A stretch of 64,000 nt of DNA, from contig NZ_CP032084.1 of NCBI RefSeq assembly GCF_003600685.1, positions 4,774,001 through 4,838,000 of the forward strand, written 5' to 3'. The stretch is from Achromobacter sp. B7 (GTDB lineage Bacteria; Pseudomonadota; Gammaproteobacteria; Burkholderiales; Burkholderiaceae_B). Of this stretch, positions 43,812 through 53,695 are shown piece after piece (the stretch's first letter is position 1; the number at the start of each line of letters is the position of its first letter). A program made the position numbers and the translations under genes. The notes below the pieces were generated by a model that was not told the origin of the DNA, made no database searches, and was given only the letters and a program-made list of their open reading frames with translations.

Positions 43812-46800
43812 TCACTTCAGGGAGAAGTCCACGCGCGAGGGTTGCCCCTCGTCCTTGATGCCGTCCGCGTCCAGCTGCGGCGCGACGATGAAGACACGGT
43901 CCGCGAGTCCTTCCTGGGCTTGCAACTTCTCATATACCGCCTGCGCGCGGGCATCGGCCAATTGGCGTAACTGCTCGTCGCCCACCTTCGCCACGCCGCG
44001 CAGCATGGCTTCCATTTGCGCGGCCGGCACCGACTTGGACATGCCGATGAAATTGCGCGGCTTGTCCTTGATGTCGGCGTCGTCGTAGACCTCTTCCAGA
44101 TACTTCTGGCGTTCGGCGGCCGACACCTTCACGCCGGCCGGGTCGGGCTTCTTGCCGCGCGGCGTCGTGTCGGCGGCCTTGGCGGCGCGGATCTGGGCGT
44201 CGACCCAGGCTTGGCGCAGCCCGTCCAGGTCGGTCTTGGGATCGGCGCGGCCGCTGATGTCCATCTTCAGCGCGGGGCGGTCCGTCAACGCCTTGATCAG
44301 CGTGTCGATGCGCTGCACCGAGTCCTCGGTCAGCACCGCGCTGCCCGGCGCGAACTCCACATACGACAACTCTTCGCCGCCGCCGAAGGCCGAGGCCAGC
44401 AAGCTGAACGGCGACGTCACCGCCTTGACGACCAGGTTCATCATCACGCGCACCACGATGCCGCCCACCGAAAATTCCGGGTCGTCCAGCGAGCCGGACA
44501 CGGGCAGGTTGATGTCGATATTGCCGCGCGAATCCTTCAACAGCGCCACGGCCAGCAGCACCGGCAGCTTGGTGGCGTCGGGGCTGTTGGTCTTGTCGCC
44601 GAAGGTCAGCTGGTTCAGCACGACGTGGTTGGACGCCTGCAATGCGCGGTCCTTGATCTTGTATTCCAGGTCCACCGACAGCTTGCCGCGCTTGATCGGG
44701 TAGCCCACGTACTTGGCCGAATAGGTGTTGAAGCGCGGCAGGTCCACGCCCTTGGCCGACGCCTTCAAGTCCAGCGTCAGGTATTTGGCGAACGGCTGCA
44801 CGATGCCGCTGATGGACAGCGGCGCGGTGGTGTAGACGCGCCCCGTGACCTTGACCTTGGCGGGCTGCGGGTTGGTGGACGACACGGCCGAGATCGCGCC
44901 TTCGATGGCCGACAGCTCGGCCACATAGTTGGGTTTGACGAAGCGGTCGGTAAACGTCATGCGGCCACGCGACAGCGTGACGCTGTTGACGGCGATGTCA
45001 GGCATGGCCGCGCCGTCGCCGCCTTTGGAGGCTGCCGGGGATGCCGCCTTGGACGCCCCCGACGATGCCGGCGCGGCGGGCGACTGGCGGCCCGGCGTTT
45101 GCGTGTCCTGCGTGATGGAGCCGCCCGCCTGGCCCGGCGCCGCCACCAGGTCCATCACGTTCAGCCGGCCCTGGGCATTCAACAGAATGCGGCCGTAGAA
45201 GTCTTCCAGCGCGATGTCGCCCAGCTTGGCGCCCACCTTGTCGCCCGCCACGGACACGTCCATGCCGGCAAAGGCCAGCCGCTTCCAATTCAGGAAGTCG
45301 TCGTTGTTGACGCGGTCTTGCAAGTCAACGCCGGTGATCTCGACGCCGCCTTTCCAGTTGACCCGCATGGGCGCGTTGCCGGCGGCGGCGGCATAGGCCA
45401 CGTCGCCCTTGGCCCCCAGCGTAATGGCGCGCACGGTGGCGTTCAGGCTGCCGGCGGCGTAGGCCGCGAACGGCGCGACGTTCAGGTCGGACAGGTCGAC
45501 GGACGACGCGAAGGTCAGCGGCTGCGGCGTGAACGCGCCCGCCAGGTTCAGCTTGCCGTTGCCCTGGATGCCCGCCGCCGCCAGCGTGAAGCGGCTTTGG
45601 CCCGGGCCCATGGCAAGGCGGTCGGCCGTGACGTGCAGCGATTGCAGCGCGATGTCCAGCGGAGGTTTTTGCGCTTCGTCGCGTGCCTTGAACTGGGTCA
45701 GGTCGGCCTGGACAGCGGTGGCCGAGGCGTCGATGGCGCCGCCTTTTTCGCGCACGTGGATCTGCGCGTTGGCGGCCAGCCGGCCGTCTTGCAGCAGGAT
45801 GGGGGCCACGCTGCGCACGGCCGGCGCCAACGGAGCCAGGGCAATGTTGCCCAAGCGCACGCCCAGTTCCAGCGACAGCGGCGACAACTCCAGCGGGCCT
45901 TTCGCGCGTATCCAGCCGCCGTCGGTGCTGTTGTCCACCGTCAGCCACAGGTCGATGGGCTGGTTCTTGACCTCGGGCACCACCACGCCTTCCACGGTGG
46001 CGCCGATCCCGGTCATGACGTAATCCAGCTTGCTGACCGCATCGGTCAGGTAGAGCTCGCCTTCATGCAGGTTGAAGGCGTCCAGCGTCACCTTCCATTC
46101 GGACGGCGCGGGCGCGGCGGGCGGCGTCGCGGGCGGAGCCGTTGGGGCGGGCACGGGATCGGTCGTGGGTGCGGTGCCGGTGGCGGGTGCGGTGCCGGTG
46201 GCCGGTGCCGTGCCGGTGGCGGGCGCGGTGCCGGTGGCGGGCGCGGTGCCGGTGGCGGGCGCGGTGCCGGTGGCGGGCGCGGTGCCGGTGGCGGGCGCGG
46301 TGCCGGTGGCGGGCGCGGTGCCGGTGGCCGGTGCCGGGTCGGTCCCAGGTGCCGTGCCGGTGCCAGTGGCAGGCGCATCACCGGTGCCGGCGCCGGGCGC
46401 GGCGCCCTCCTGCGCCTTCGGCGCGACCTTCAGCCCCAGGTCGCGCTTGAGCTTGTCCGCCACGGGGGTGTCGGTCGCGGCCACGCCGCCCAGCGCCTTC
46501 AGCTTGACCACCACGTCCTGCCAGTTCAGGTGTTCATTGGCGTAGCGCCGCACATGCACCTGCGGCGCCCACAGGCCCACTTCGCCTACATACACCTGGC
46601 GCGCGATGGGTTCCAGTTCCAGACGCGTGACGGTCAACGCGCTCCAGGCGGCCAGCGTGTCGCCATCGGTATCGCGCAGATCGAAGCGGCGCAGCGCCAG
46701 ATCGCCCACCACACGTATCTTGGGCGGCGCGTCCTTGGGCTGTTCAAACACCACTTGCAGGTTCGAATCCAGCAGCGCGCTGTCCAGCTTGAACGGCAGC

Positions 46801-47558
46801 GGCATGGGCCACACGTCGGCCCACTTTTCAAGTTGCAGGCCATTGAACGCAACGCGCAAGGTGGAGGACGGCACCTTGTCGAACGGCCGCGCCACGCCCG
46901 TAAGGTCAAACGGGCTGCCGTTGATGCGCAGGTGCACGCGCGGCTGCACGTCGATATCCGTGGCATAGCCGAAGGTGGAAATGAACGGCACGCCCAGGCC
47001 CAGTTCGTCCACTACCTGTTTGCGCCCGGTGACCTTGTCGTCCAGCGTGATGGCGCCGCCCTCGATCACCATGTTGTTCAGCGAAAACCGGGGCAGGCCG
47101 GTATCGGGCTTGGGCGGTTCTTCGGGCTGGGCGGCGGTTAATTGCGCGACGCGTTGCTGTATGTCAGAGAAATTGAATCGCGTGACGTCTTCGCGCACGA
47201 TGGCGATGGTAGGCTGGCGCAGCGTCAGCCGATCCACGACGGGCGCGAACCAGAACAAGGAGCTCCACGCGGCGCTGACATCCATTTCAGCCAGCGCCAG
47301 AAGCGGCGTCTGCGAACCCGGTTGCGCCACGGCAAGGTCGCGTGCGCGGAGGGTCAACGTGAACGGATTGAAGGTGATCTTGCCGACGGAAACGTCGCGC
47401 CCGATCATCTTGGCCACGTCGTCCGTCAGCACGTTGTGCAGCACCTTTGGGACTTGCCAGGCGGCAATTGCGCAAAGGATCAGCACAACCGCCACTATGC
47501 CCAACAAGATTTTGCCGGCGCGCCGGGTGAACCGAAGCTTGGGGCGCCGCAAGGGCAT
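43812..47558 (-). CDS. DUF748/AsmA-like envelope protein with OmpA-like C-terminus
   Basis: 1248 residues. One N-terminal membrane helix (about 15-35, ILLGIVAVVLILCAIAAW), then a long periplasmic region with AsmA/DUF748-type segments (VGKITFNPFTLTLRARDLAV, ISGIVQPFAKYLTLDLKASAKGVDL, GKLSVDLEYKIKDR). Nine hexapeptides ATGTAP occupy about residues 407-461. Near the C-terminus FAPGSAVLTEDSVQRIDTLIKAL resembles an OmpA-like peptidoglycan-binding motif. AsmA-like giants are linked to lipid movement across the periplasm; a specific role here is inference. Divergent from moaC. Confidence 0.87.
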   Translation of the reverse strand: MPLRRPKLRFTRRAGKILLGIVAVVLILCAIAAWQVPKVLHNVLTDDVAKMIGRDVSVGKITFNPFTLTLRARDLAVAQPGSQTPLLALAEMDVSAAWSSLFWFAPVVDRLTLRQPTIAIVREDVTRFNFSDIQQRVAQLTAAQPEEPPKPDTGLPRFSLNNMVIEGGAITLDDKVTGRKQVVDELGLGVPFISTFGYATDIDVQPRVHLRINGSPFDLTGVARPFDKVPSSTLRVAFNGLQLEKWADVWPMPLPFKLDSALLDSNLQVVFEQPKDAPPKIRVVGDLALRRFDLRDTDGDTLAAWSALTVTRLELEPIARQVYVGEVGLWAPQVHVRRYANEHLNWQDVVVKLKALGGVAATDTPVADKLKRDLGLKVAPKAQEGAAPGAGTGDAPATGTGTAPGTDPAPATGTAPATGTAPATGTAPATGTAPATGTAPATGTAPATGTAPATGTAPATGTAPTTDPVPAPTAPPATPPAAPAPSEWKVTLDAFNLHEGELYLTDAVSKLDYVMTGIGATVEGVVVPEVKNQPIDLWLTVDNSTDGGWIRAKGPLELSPLSLELGVRLGNIALAPLAPAVRSVAPILLQDGRLAANAQIHVREKGGAIDASATAVQADLTQFKARDEAQKPPLDIALQSLHVTADRLAMGPGQSRFTLAAAGIQGNGKLNLAGAFTPQPLTFASSVDLSDLNVAPFAAYAAGSLNATVRAITLGAKGDVAYAAAAGNAPMRVNWKGGVEITGVDLQDRVNNDDFLNWKRLAFAGMDVSVAGDKVGAKLGDIALEDFYGRILLNAQGRLNVMDLVAAPGQAGGSITQDTQTPGRQSPAAPASSGASKAASPAASKGGDGAAMPDIAVNSVTLSRGRMTFTDRFVKPNYVAELSAIEGAISAVSSTNPQPAKVKVTGRVYTTAPLSISGIVQPFAKYLTLDLKASAKGVDLPRFNTYSAKYVGYPIKRGKLSVDLEYKIKDRALQASNHVVLNQLTFGDKTNSPDATKLPVLLAVALLKDSRGNIDINLPVSGSLDDPEFSVGGIVVRVMMNLVVKAVTSPFSLLASAFGGGEELSYVEFAPGSAVLTEDSVQRIDTLIKALTDRPALKMDISGRADPKTDLDGLRQAWVDAQIRAAKAADTTPRGKKPDPAGVKVSAAERQKYLEEVYDDADIKDKPRNFIGMSKSVPAAQMEAMLRGVAKVGDEQLRQLADARAQAVYEKLQAQEGLADRVFIVAPQLDADGIKDEGQPSRVDFSLK
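46177..46338. repeat. 18-bp tandem repeat, nine units, in-frame
   Basis: Nine contiguous units close to ccggtggcgggcgcggtg encode the ATGTAP hexapeptides of the DUF748 protein. The middle units are identical and the outer two on each side carry single changes. Confidence 0.92.
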
Positions 47559-47695
47559 CGCGAGTCTCCTGAGACGAGTTGATGGCGATTATCGCGCCCC
47601 GATTAGGGCTCGTCTATCATAGGCGGAACAGCGGCCTGCCCGGCCTGCCGGGACCGCCCTTTTCAAACATTAACAATTCTCGATCCCGATTCCCA

Positions 47696-48184
47696 ATGTC
47701 ATCTGCCACCCCCACCCTGAGCCACCTGGACGAAGCCGGCCAGGTCCGCATGGTCGACGTCATCGCCAAGACAGACACCGAACGCGTGGCCATTGCCGTG
47801 GCCAGCGTGCGCATGAATGCCGTGGCCTATGGCCTGTTGACGCAGCCGGGCAAGGGCAAGGGCGAAGTGCTCAACACTGCCCGCGTGGCCGCCGTGCTGG
47901 CCGCCAAGCGCTGCGCGGAACTGATCCCGCTTTGCCACAGCCTGCCGCTGGCGTTCGTGGGCGTGGACTTCTCGCTGGACGACGCCGCGCACCGCATCGA
48001 CATCCAGGCCACCTGCCGCACCAGCTACAAGACCGGCGTGGAAATGGAAGCCATGATGGCGTGCAGCGTGGCCGCGCTGACCATCTACGACATGTGCAAG
48101 GCCGCCGACAAGGGCATCGTGGTTGAACAAGTTCGCCTTAAGTACAAGGCCGGAGGAAAAAGCGGTGAATGGCGCAACGATTAA
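47696..48184 (+). CDS. moaC: Cyclic pyranopterin monophosphate synthase MoaC
   Basis: Second step of molybdenum cofactor synthesis, forming cPMP from the MoaA product. 162 residues from the ATG at 47696. Motifs: LSHLDEAGQVRMVDV, AAVLAAKRCAELIPLCHSLPL, GVEMEAMMACSVAALTIYDMCKAADKGI with catalytic Lys and Asp. First gene of moaC-moaD-moaE-moaB-moeA; it overlaps moaD by 20 bp. The 137-bp gap to the divergent DUF748 gene must hold its promoter; I see no recognisable Moco riboswitch there. Confidence 0.97.
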   Translation: MSSATPTLSHLDEAGQVRMVDVIAKTDTERVAIAVASVRMNAVAYGLLTQPGKGKGEVLNTARVAAVLAAKRCAELIPLCHSLPLAFVGVDFSLDDAAHRIDIQATCRTSYKTGVEMEAMMACSVAALTIYDMCKAADKGIVVEQVRLKYKAGGKSGEWRND

Positions 48185-48416
48185 TCTTCTGTACTTCGCC
48201 CGCGTGGCCGAACTGGTCGGCAAGCGCGGTGAAGACTGGCCGCTGGACAGCGAGTCCACCGGCGCGCAATTGCTGGCCGCGCTGGGGGAACGCTACCCGC
48301 AGCTGGCGCCCGCCACGCGCCTGAAACTGGCCATCAACCAAACCCATTCCAAACCCACGGCAACGATCCGGCCCGGCGACGAAGTGGCTGTGTTCGAACC
48401 CGTGACCGGAGGCTGA
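48165..48416 (+). CDS. moaD: Molybdopterin synthase small subunit MoaD
   Basis: 83 residues from the GTG at 48165 (VNGATINLLYFARV), with GGAGG 9 nt upstream inside moaC. Ubiquitin-like sulfur carrier ending in the required Gly-Gly (VFEPVTGG), which is thiocarboxylated and donates sulfur to cPMP. The adenylating enzyme MoeB is not in this window. Followed after 7 bp by moaE, its partner. Confidence 0.95.
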   Translation: MNGATINLLYFARVAELVGKRGEDWPLDSESTGAQLLAALGERYPQLAPATRLKLAINQTHSKPTATIRPGDEVAVFEPVTGG

Positions 48417-48423
48417 GAACGCC

Positions 48424-48906
48424 ATGATCAGCGTCCAGGAAGCCGATTTCGACGCCGCCGCGCTGACGGCGGCGCTACGCGAGAACGCCGGGTCCGGCGT
48501 GGGCGGCATTGTCACCTTCGTAGGCTATGTGCGCGACTACGCGCCCGACTCGCCCACCGACACGCTCTACCTGGAACACTACCCGGGCATGTGCGAGCGC
48601 GAGCTGGAAGCCATTGCCAACACCGCGCGCCAGCGCTGGAAGCTGGACGGCACCGTCATCGTGCACCGCGTGGGCGCGCTGTCGCGCAATGCGCAGATCG
48701 TGTTCGTGGCGGCGGCCAGCGCCCACCGGGGCGATGCCTTTCGCGGCTGCGAATACATCATCGACGCGCTCAAGACGCGCGCGCCGTTCTGGAAGCGCGA
48801 GACGCTGGCCAGCGGCAACAGCTTCTGGGTAGAACAACGCCAGGCCGACCAGGACCGCACCGACGCCTGGGATGAAGACACCGCCCCACCGAAGGAAAGC
48901 AAATGA
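48424..48906 (+). CDS. moaE: Molybdopterin synthase large subunit MoaE
   Basis: 160 residues. GSGVGGIVTFVGYVRDY and LYLEHYPGMCERELEAI at the N-terminal side, IVHRVGALSRNAQIVFVAAASAHRGDAF, and the catalytic Lys region IDALKTRAPFWKRE. Forms the heterotetramer with MoaD that converts cPMP to molybdopterin. Its stop overlaps the moaB start by 4 bp. Confidence 0.96.
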   Translation: MISVQEADFDAAALTAALRENAGSGVGGIVTFVGYVRDYAPDSPTDTLYLEHYPGMCERELEAIANTARQRWKLDGTVIVHRVGALSRNAQIVFVAAASAHRGDAFRGCEYIIDALKTRAPFWKRETLASGNSFWVEQRQADQDRTDAWDEDTAPPKESK

Positions 48907-49424
48907 GCGAAGAAATTCCCGTCTCGCTGGCCTGCGCCGTGCTGACGGTCAGCGACACCCGCAGCGCGGGCGACGACACCTCCGGCAATCTGCTTGCCCA
49001 CAACCTGGCGCATGCGGGCCACCAGTGCGTGCGCCGCGACATCGTGCGCGACGACATCTACCAGATCCGCCGCGTCATCAGCGACTGGATTGCCGACCCC
49101 GAAGTGCAGGTCATCCTGACCTCCGGCGGCACGGGCTTTTCGCATCGCGATCACACGCCGGCTGCCATCCTGCCGCTGCTGGACCGCGAGATTCCGGGCT
49201 TTGGCGAACTGTTCCGGCAACTCTCGTACACCGAGATCGGCAGTTCAACGATCCAGTCGCGCGCGTTCGCGGGCTCGGCCAACCAGACGCTGATCTTCTG
49301 CTTGCCCGGTTCAAACAACGCCTGCGAAACGGCCTGGGCGCAGATATTGCGTGAGCAGTTCGACAGCGCCCACCGCCCGTGCAATTTCGCCTCGCACTTC
49401 AAGCCTCAGAAAGAAGACCACTGA
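48903..49424 (+). CDS. moaB: Molybdenum cofactor biosynthesis protein MoaB
   Basis: 173 residues, closest in form to MoaB rather than Mog[33 protein letters not shown], and [26 protein letters not shown]. In many bacteria MoaB or Mog adenylylates molybdopterin before MoeA inserts molybdate; no separate mog gene lies in the window, so this may carry that step. Coupled to moaE, with moeA 3 bp downstream. Confidence 0.93.
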   Translation: MSEEIPVSLACAVLTVSDTRSAGDDTSGNLLAHNLAHAGHQCVRRDIVRDDIYQIRRVISDWIADPEVQVILTSGGTGFSHRDHTPAAILPLLDREIPGFGELFRQLSYTEIGSSTIQSRAFAGSANQTLIFCLPGSNNACETAWAQILREQFDSAHRPCNFASHFKPQKEDH

Positions 49425-49427
49425 CCC

Positions 49428-50633
49428 ATGCTGGATTTTGATCACGCCCAGACCCTGCTGGCCAATGCGGCCGGGCCGCTGCAACGCCGCGAAGACATCG
49501 CCTTGACCGAGGCCTCCGGCCGCGTGCTGGCCACCGACCTGCAAGCCACGGTGGACATCCCCCCCGCCGACAACAGCGCCATGGACGGCTACGCCTTGCG
49601 CGTGGCCGATTGGCAAGCCGGCGCGCGCCTGCCGATCCAGCAACGCTGCTATGCCGGCGATGTGCCCGAACCGCTCAAGCCCGGCCACGCCATCCGCCTG
49701 TTCACCGGCAGCCTGATTCCCGACGGCGCCGATACCGTCGTCATGCAGGAAGACACGGTGGAAGCCGACAACCACGTGGAAATCTCGCGTGAGCCCGCGC
49801 CCGGCCAGCATATCCGCCGCCGGGGTGAAGACACGATGGCTGGCGCACCCTTGCTTGCGGCCGGCGCCATGCTGCAAGCCGCGCACGTGGCCTTGCTGGC
49901 CTCGCAGGGGCTTGCCACCGTGCCGGTGGTCGGCCAGCTGCGCGTGGGCATCCTGACCACGGGCGATGAACTCGTACCGCCCGGCTCGCCCCGCGCCCCC
50001 GAACAGATCTACAACTCCAACGGCCCGATGCTAGCCGCGTTGGCGCGCGGCCTCGGCGCCGTGCCCGTGCACGTGCTGCACGCGCGCGACACCGAAGAAG
50101 ACCTGCTGGCCGCGTTCAAGACGCTGCTGACCGACTGCGATCTGGTGTTGAGCGTGGGCGGCGTGTCGGTGGGCGAACGCGATCTGGTCAAGCCCGCGCT
50201 GGCCACCTTGGGCGGCGAGTTGTCGCTATGGAAAGTGCGCATGAAACCGGGCAAGCCGGTGGCCTTGGCACAGATCAACGGCAAGCCCGTCGTCAGCCTG
50301 CCGGGCAACCCCGTGTCGGCCTACGCCGTGTTCGCCATGCTGGTGTCGCCGCTGGTGCGCCGCATGCAAGGCCGCGAAGAGATCTTCCCGCCCGTCAGCC
50401 TGCTGCCGCTGCGCACCGAGAATCCGCGCAAGGACGGACGCGAGGAATTCCTGCGGGTGCAGCGCCGTGTCGCCACCGAAGGCACCGCCGAATTGGTGCC
50501 CTACGGCCATCAAGGCTCGGGCGTGATCAGTTCGATGCCGTGGGCCACGGGCCTGGCGCGCCTGCCGGCCGACGTGCTGGTCAACGATGGCGACCGCGTG
50601 CCGTATTACGACTTGCGGCACTGGCTGGCGTAG
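49428..50633 (+). CDS. moeA: Molybdopterin molybdenumtransferase MoeA
   Basis: 401 residues (E. coli 411). Inserts molybdate into adenylylated molybdopterin. Motifs: IPPADNSAMDGYALRV, RLFTGSLIPDGADTVVMQEDTV, VGILTTGDELVPPGSPRAPEQIYNSN, SVGGVSVGERDLVKPAL, and KPGKPVALAQINGKPVVSLPGNPVSAY. Last gene of the moaC operon; its stop faces the end of mobA across 18 bp and lies in a 21-bp direct repeat shared with mobA. Confidence 0.96.
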   Translation: MLDFDHAQTLLANAAGPLQRREDIALTEASGRVLATDLQATVDIPPADNSAMDGYALRVADWQAGARLPIQQRCYAGDVPEPLKPGHAIRLFTGSLIPDGADTVVMQEDTVEADNHVEISREPAPGQHIRRRGEDTMAGAPLLAAGAMLQAAHVALLASQGLATVPVVGQLRVGILTTGDELVPPGSPRAPEQIYNSNGPMLAALARGLGAVPVHVLHARDTEEDLLAAFKTLLTDCDLVLSVGGVSVGERDLVKPALATLGGELSLWKVRMKPGKPVALAQINGKPVVSLPGNPVSAYAVFAMLVSPLVRRMQGREEIFPPVSLLPLRTENPRKDGREEFLRVQRRVATEGTAELVPYGHQGSGVISSMPWATGLARLPADVLVNDGDRVPYYDLRHWLA

Positions 50634-50651
50634 CGCCGGGCGTTGGCCGGA

Positions 50652-51276
50652 TCAGCGGCCCTGGCTGGCGTAGCGCTGGGCCTCGGCCAATTCTTCGGGC
50701 GTATTCACGTTCATGAAGGCATGCGGCGCGTCGTCAAAGCGCGCCGCCACGGCGCCCACGCGCGCCTGCCACAGACCGACTTTTCGATCGCCGCCGTGCA
50801 GGTAGGCGCGCAAGCCCGGCAGTAGCGATGGGCGCAGCGCCATGCAGGCCGAATGGCGCTGTTCGCCTACCATGGCATAGGCCATGGGCGCCTGCGCGGA
50901 TTGCGCGGCGTCGACCAGGCGCGCGGCCAGATCGCCGGGAAGAAACGGTGTGTCGCACGGCACCACCACGACCCAGTCCACATCCGCCACTGCGGCCACA
51001 GCGGCCAACCCCGCCGCGATGCCCAGCAGCGGACCCTGGTATTTTTCCAAGCCCGGTTCGTTATCCGCCACCACCGTGCCGTAGCGCGCATAGTGGTCGG
51101 CATGGCGGTTGGCGCTGATGATCAGCCGCGCCACTTGCGGCGCCAGCCGGCGCGCGACATGCGCCACCATGGGCTCACCGTTCAACAGCACCAGCCCCTT
51201 GTCCTGATGGGCCATGCGCGAGCCCTGCCCGCCCGCCAGGATCAAGCCGGCGATGCAAGGGGCCAGCAACGACGCG

Positions 51277-51284
<8 letters not shown>
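50652..51284 (-). CDS. mobA: Molybdenum cofactor guanylyltransferase MobA
   Basis: Adds GMP to Mo-molybdopterin; the bis-MGD form is what formate dehydrogenases need. 210 residues from the GTG at 51284, required to include the nucleotide-binding loop [27 protein letters not shown]. Later: [25 protein letters not shown] and [11 protein letters not shown]. Overlaps the moaA end by 8 bp, so translation is likely coupled. Confidence 0.95.
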
Positions 51285-52392
<1,108 letters not shown>

Positions 52393-52434
52393 GGGGCGAT
52401 CATATATCGGCAAGCGGCGTCCCGGGCGGCGGCC

Positions 52435-53514
52435 CTAGGCGAAGGCCTCTTCCAGGGTTTGCAGGCGGCCGGTGTCCTTGGCGTCGTAACCCACCAGCTG
52501 CCCCACGTAGCCGACATAGTCGGCGCTGCGCATGATGGACAGCAGGTCTTGCATGGCGGGCGTTTCCAGTGCCGACTTGCGGATGGCAAAGAAGTAGCGT
52601 TCGCGCACCAGCGGGATGAAGTCCAGCCCGAAACGGCAGGCGGCGGTTTCCACGCCCACGCCCGTGTCCGCCATGCCGCTGGCGATATGCGCGGCAATGG
52701 CCATATGGGTGAATTCGTTGGTTTCGTAGCCTTGGACTTCGCCAATCGACACGCCTGCGCGCTGAAGCATCAAGCTGACCAGGTAACGCGTGCTGGACCC
52801 GATCTGGCGGTTGACGAAGCGCACATCCGGGCGCGCCAGGTCGGCCATGCCGCGTATCTGCTTGGGGTTGCCCGCCGTGACGAACAAGCCGGTGTTGCGC
52901 ACGGCCAGATGGATCAGCAGGTATTCATCGGCGTGCAGCCACTGCGCGTAGCGTTCCATGATGGGCGCTTCAAAGTCGCCCAGCGGCACCTGGAAACCGG
53001 CCAGATCGCATTCGTGGCGCTCTAGCGAAGCCAGCGCCTCGATGGCGGTGCGATAGCGCAGTTCCAGCCCGGGCTTTCTGCCGCCCATGTGCTGCATCAG
53101 CGATTCCACCGCGAAGCCGTGGCTGGCGTGCAGCCGCAGATGCGGGCCGCTTTCGGGCAGCAGCTTTTCCAGTTCTTCCTGCAATTCCGACGCCATGCTG
53201 TCCAGCGTGGGCATCAGCCGCGCTTCGATGCGCCGGTTGGCCCACAGCAGGCGCTGCGCGAACGGCGCCAACTGCGTGCCCTGGCGCCGGTTCGTCACCA
53301 GCAGCTGCGTGCCAAATAGCGTTTCAAAGCGCCGCAGCACGCCCCAGGCATGGCGGTAAGACAGCCCGCATGCGCGGCACGCGCCGGTGATGTTGCCCGT
53401 GGCGTCGATGGCGGCCAACAGCGCCAGCATGTCCTGCAAGGGCAAAGGAGCCGTGTCGTCGCCCCCGCCCAAGGTCCATTGCGGCCGCAGCCCGATTCGG
53501 AACTTATATGTCAT
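52435..53514 (-). CDS. ModE-like HTH regulator fused to a periplasmic-binding-type ligand domain
   Basis: 359 residues. Residues about 26-95 form a ModE/LysR-type winged HTH (LLAAIDATGNITGACRACGLSYRHAWGVLRRFETLFGTQLL). Residues about 125-350 form a PBP-like domain (RLHASHGFAVESLMQHM, AVRNTGLFVTAGNPKQIRGM, RFVNRQIGSSTRYLVSLML, GMADTGVGVETAACRFGLDFIPL). Related two-domain regulators often sit beside molybdenum or formate dehydrogenase genes, and this one is divergent from fdsG. It is a good candidate for the fds regulator, possibly sensing molybdate or a pterin. Its start lies in a 13-bp tandem duplication and lacks a clear Shine-Dalgarno site. Confidence 0.85.
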   Translation of the reverse strand: MTYKFRIGLRPQWTLGGGDDTAPLPLQDMLALLAAIDATGNITGACRACGLSYRHAWGVLRRFETLFGTQLLVTNRRQGTQLAPFAQRLLWANRRIEARLMPTLDSMASELQEELEKLLPESGPHLRLHASHGFAVESLMQHMGGRKPGLELRYRTAIEALASLERHECDLAGFQVPLGDFEAPIMERYAQWLHADEYLLIHLAVRNTGLFVTAGNPKQIRGMADLARPDVRFVNRQIGSSTRYLVSLMLQRAGVSIGEVQGYETNEFTHMAIAAHIASGMADTGVGVETAACRFGLDFIPLVRERYFFAIRKSALETPAMQDLLSIMRSADYVGYVGQLVGYDAKDTGRLQTLEEAFA

Positions 53515-53529
53515 TTTTATATGTCATTT
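53504..53529 (-). repeat. Perfect 13-bp tandem duplication over the regulator start codon
   Basis: ttatatgtcattt occurs at 53504-53516 and again at 53517-53529 (plus-strand form). Each copy contains the start ATG ACA TAT of the regulator. The upstream copy, one base out of frame relative to the real start (13 = 3x4+1), opens a 7-codon ORF (MTYKNDI, stop) that overlaps the real start. Confidence 0.85.
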
Positions 53530-53695
53530 ATTTCTTATTGAAGGCGTTCAAGTACGTGGTTAGAGTACACAAATAACGCGGCGGACTGGTTTTTATTATG
53601 TTTTTAAAAGCATATTAATTGCCTGGGAATACCCGAACATTCGACCGCCACAACAGACCCCGTCAAGGGGCCCAGCAACACTGGAGGAGACCACC
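53530..53695. promoter_or_regulatory. Divergent control region between the regulator and fdsG
   Basis: The start-to-start interval is 181 bp and is clearly A/T-rich compared with the flanking genes, which suits a shared promoter region. It contains CAAGTACGTGGTTAGAGTACAC (paired GTAC sites, 53549-53570) and a TTTTAAAA core near 53602-53609. I could not place a convincing -35/-10 pair. GGAGGAGACCACC just before 53696 is the fdsG ribosome site. Confidence 0.5.

Noticed and set aside
44016..47141. 1041-codon open frame on the plus strand
   Set aside because: Antisense to the DUF748 gene; high GC keeps alternative frames open and the translation (His/Arg/Gln/Gly-rich) has no recognisable motif.
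47559..47695. Moco riboswitch upstream of moaC
   Set aside because: The leader is short and I cannot fold the characteristic multi-helix architecture; a covariance search would be needed to claim it.
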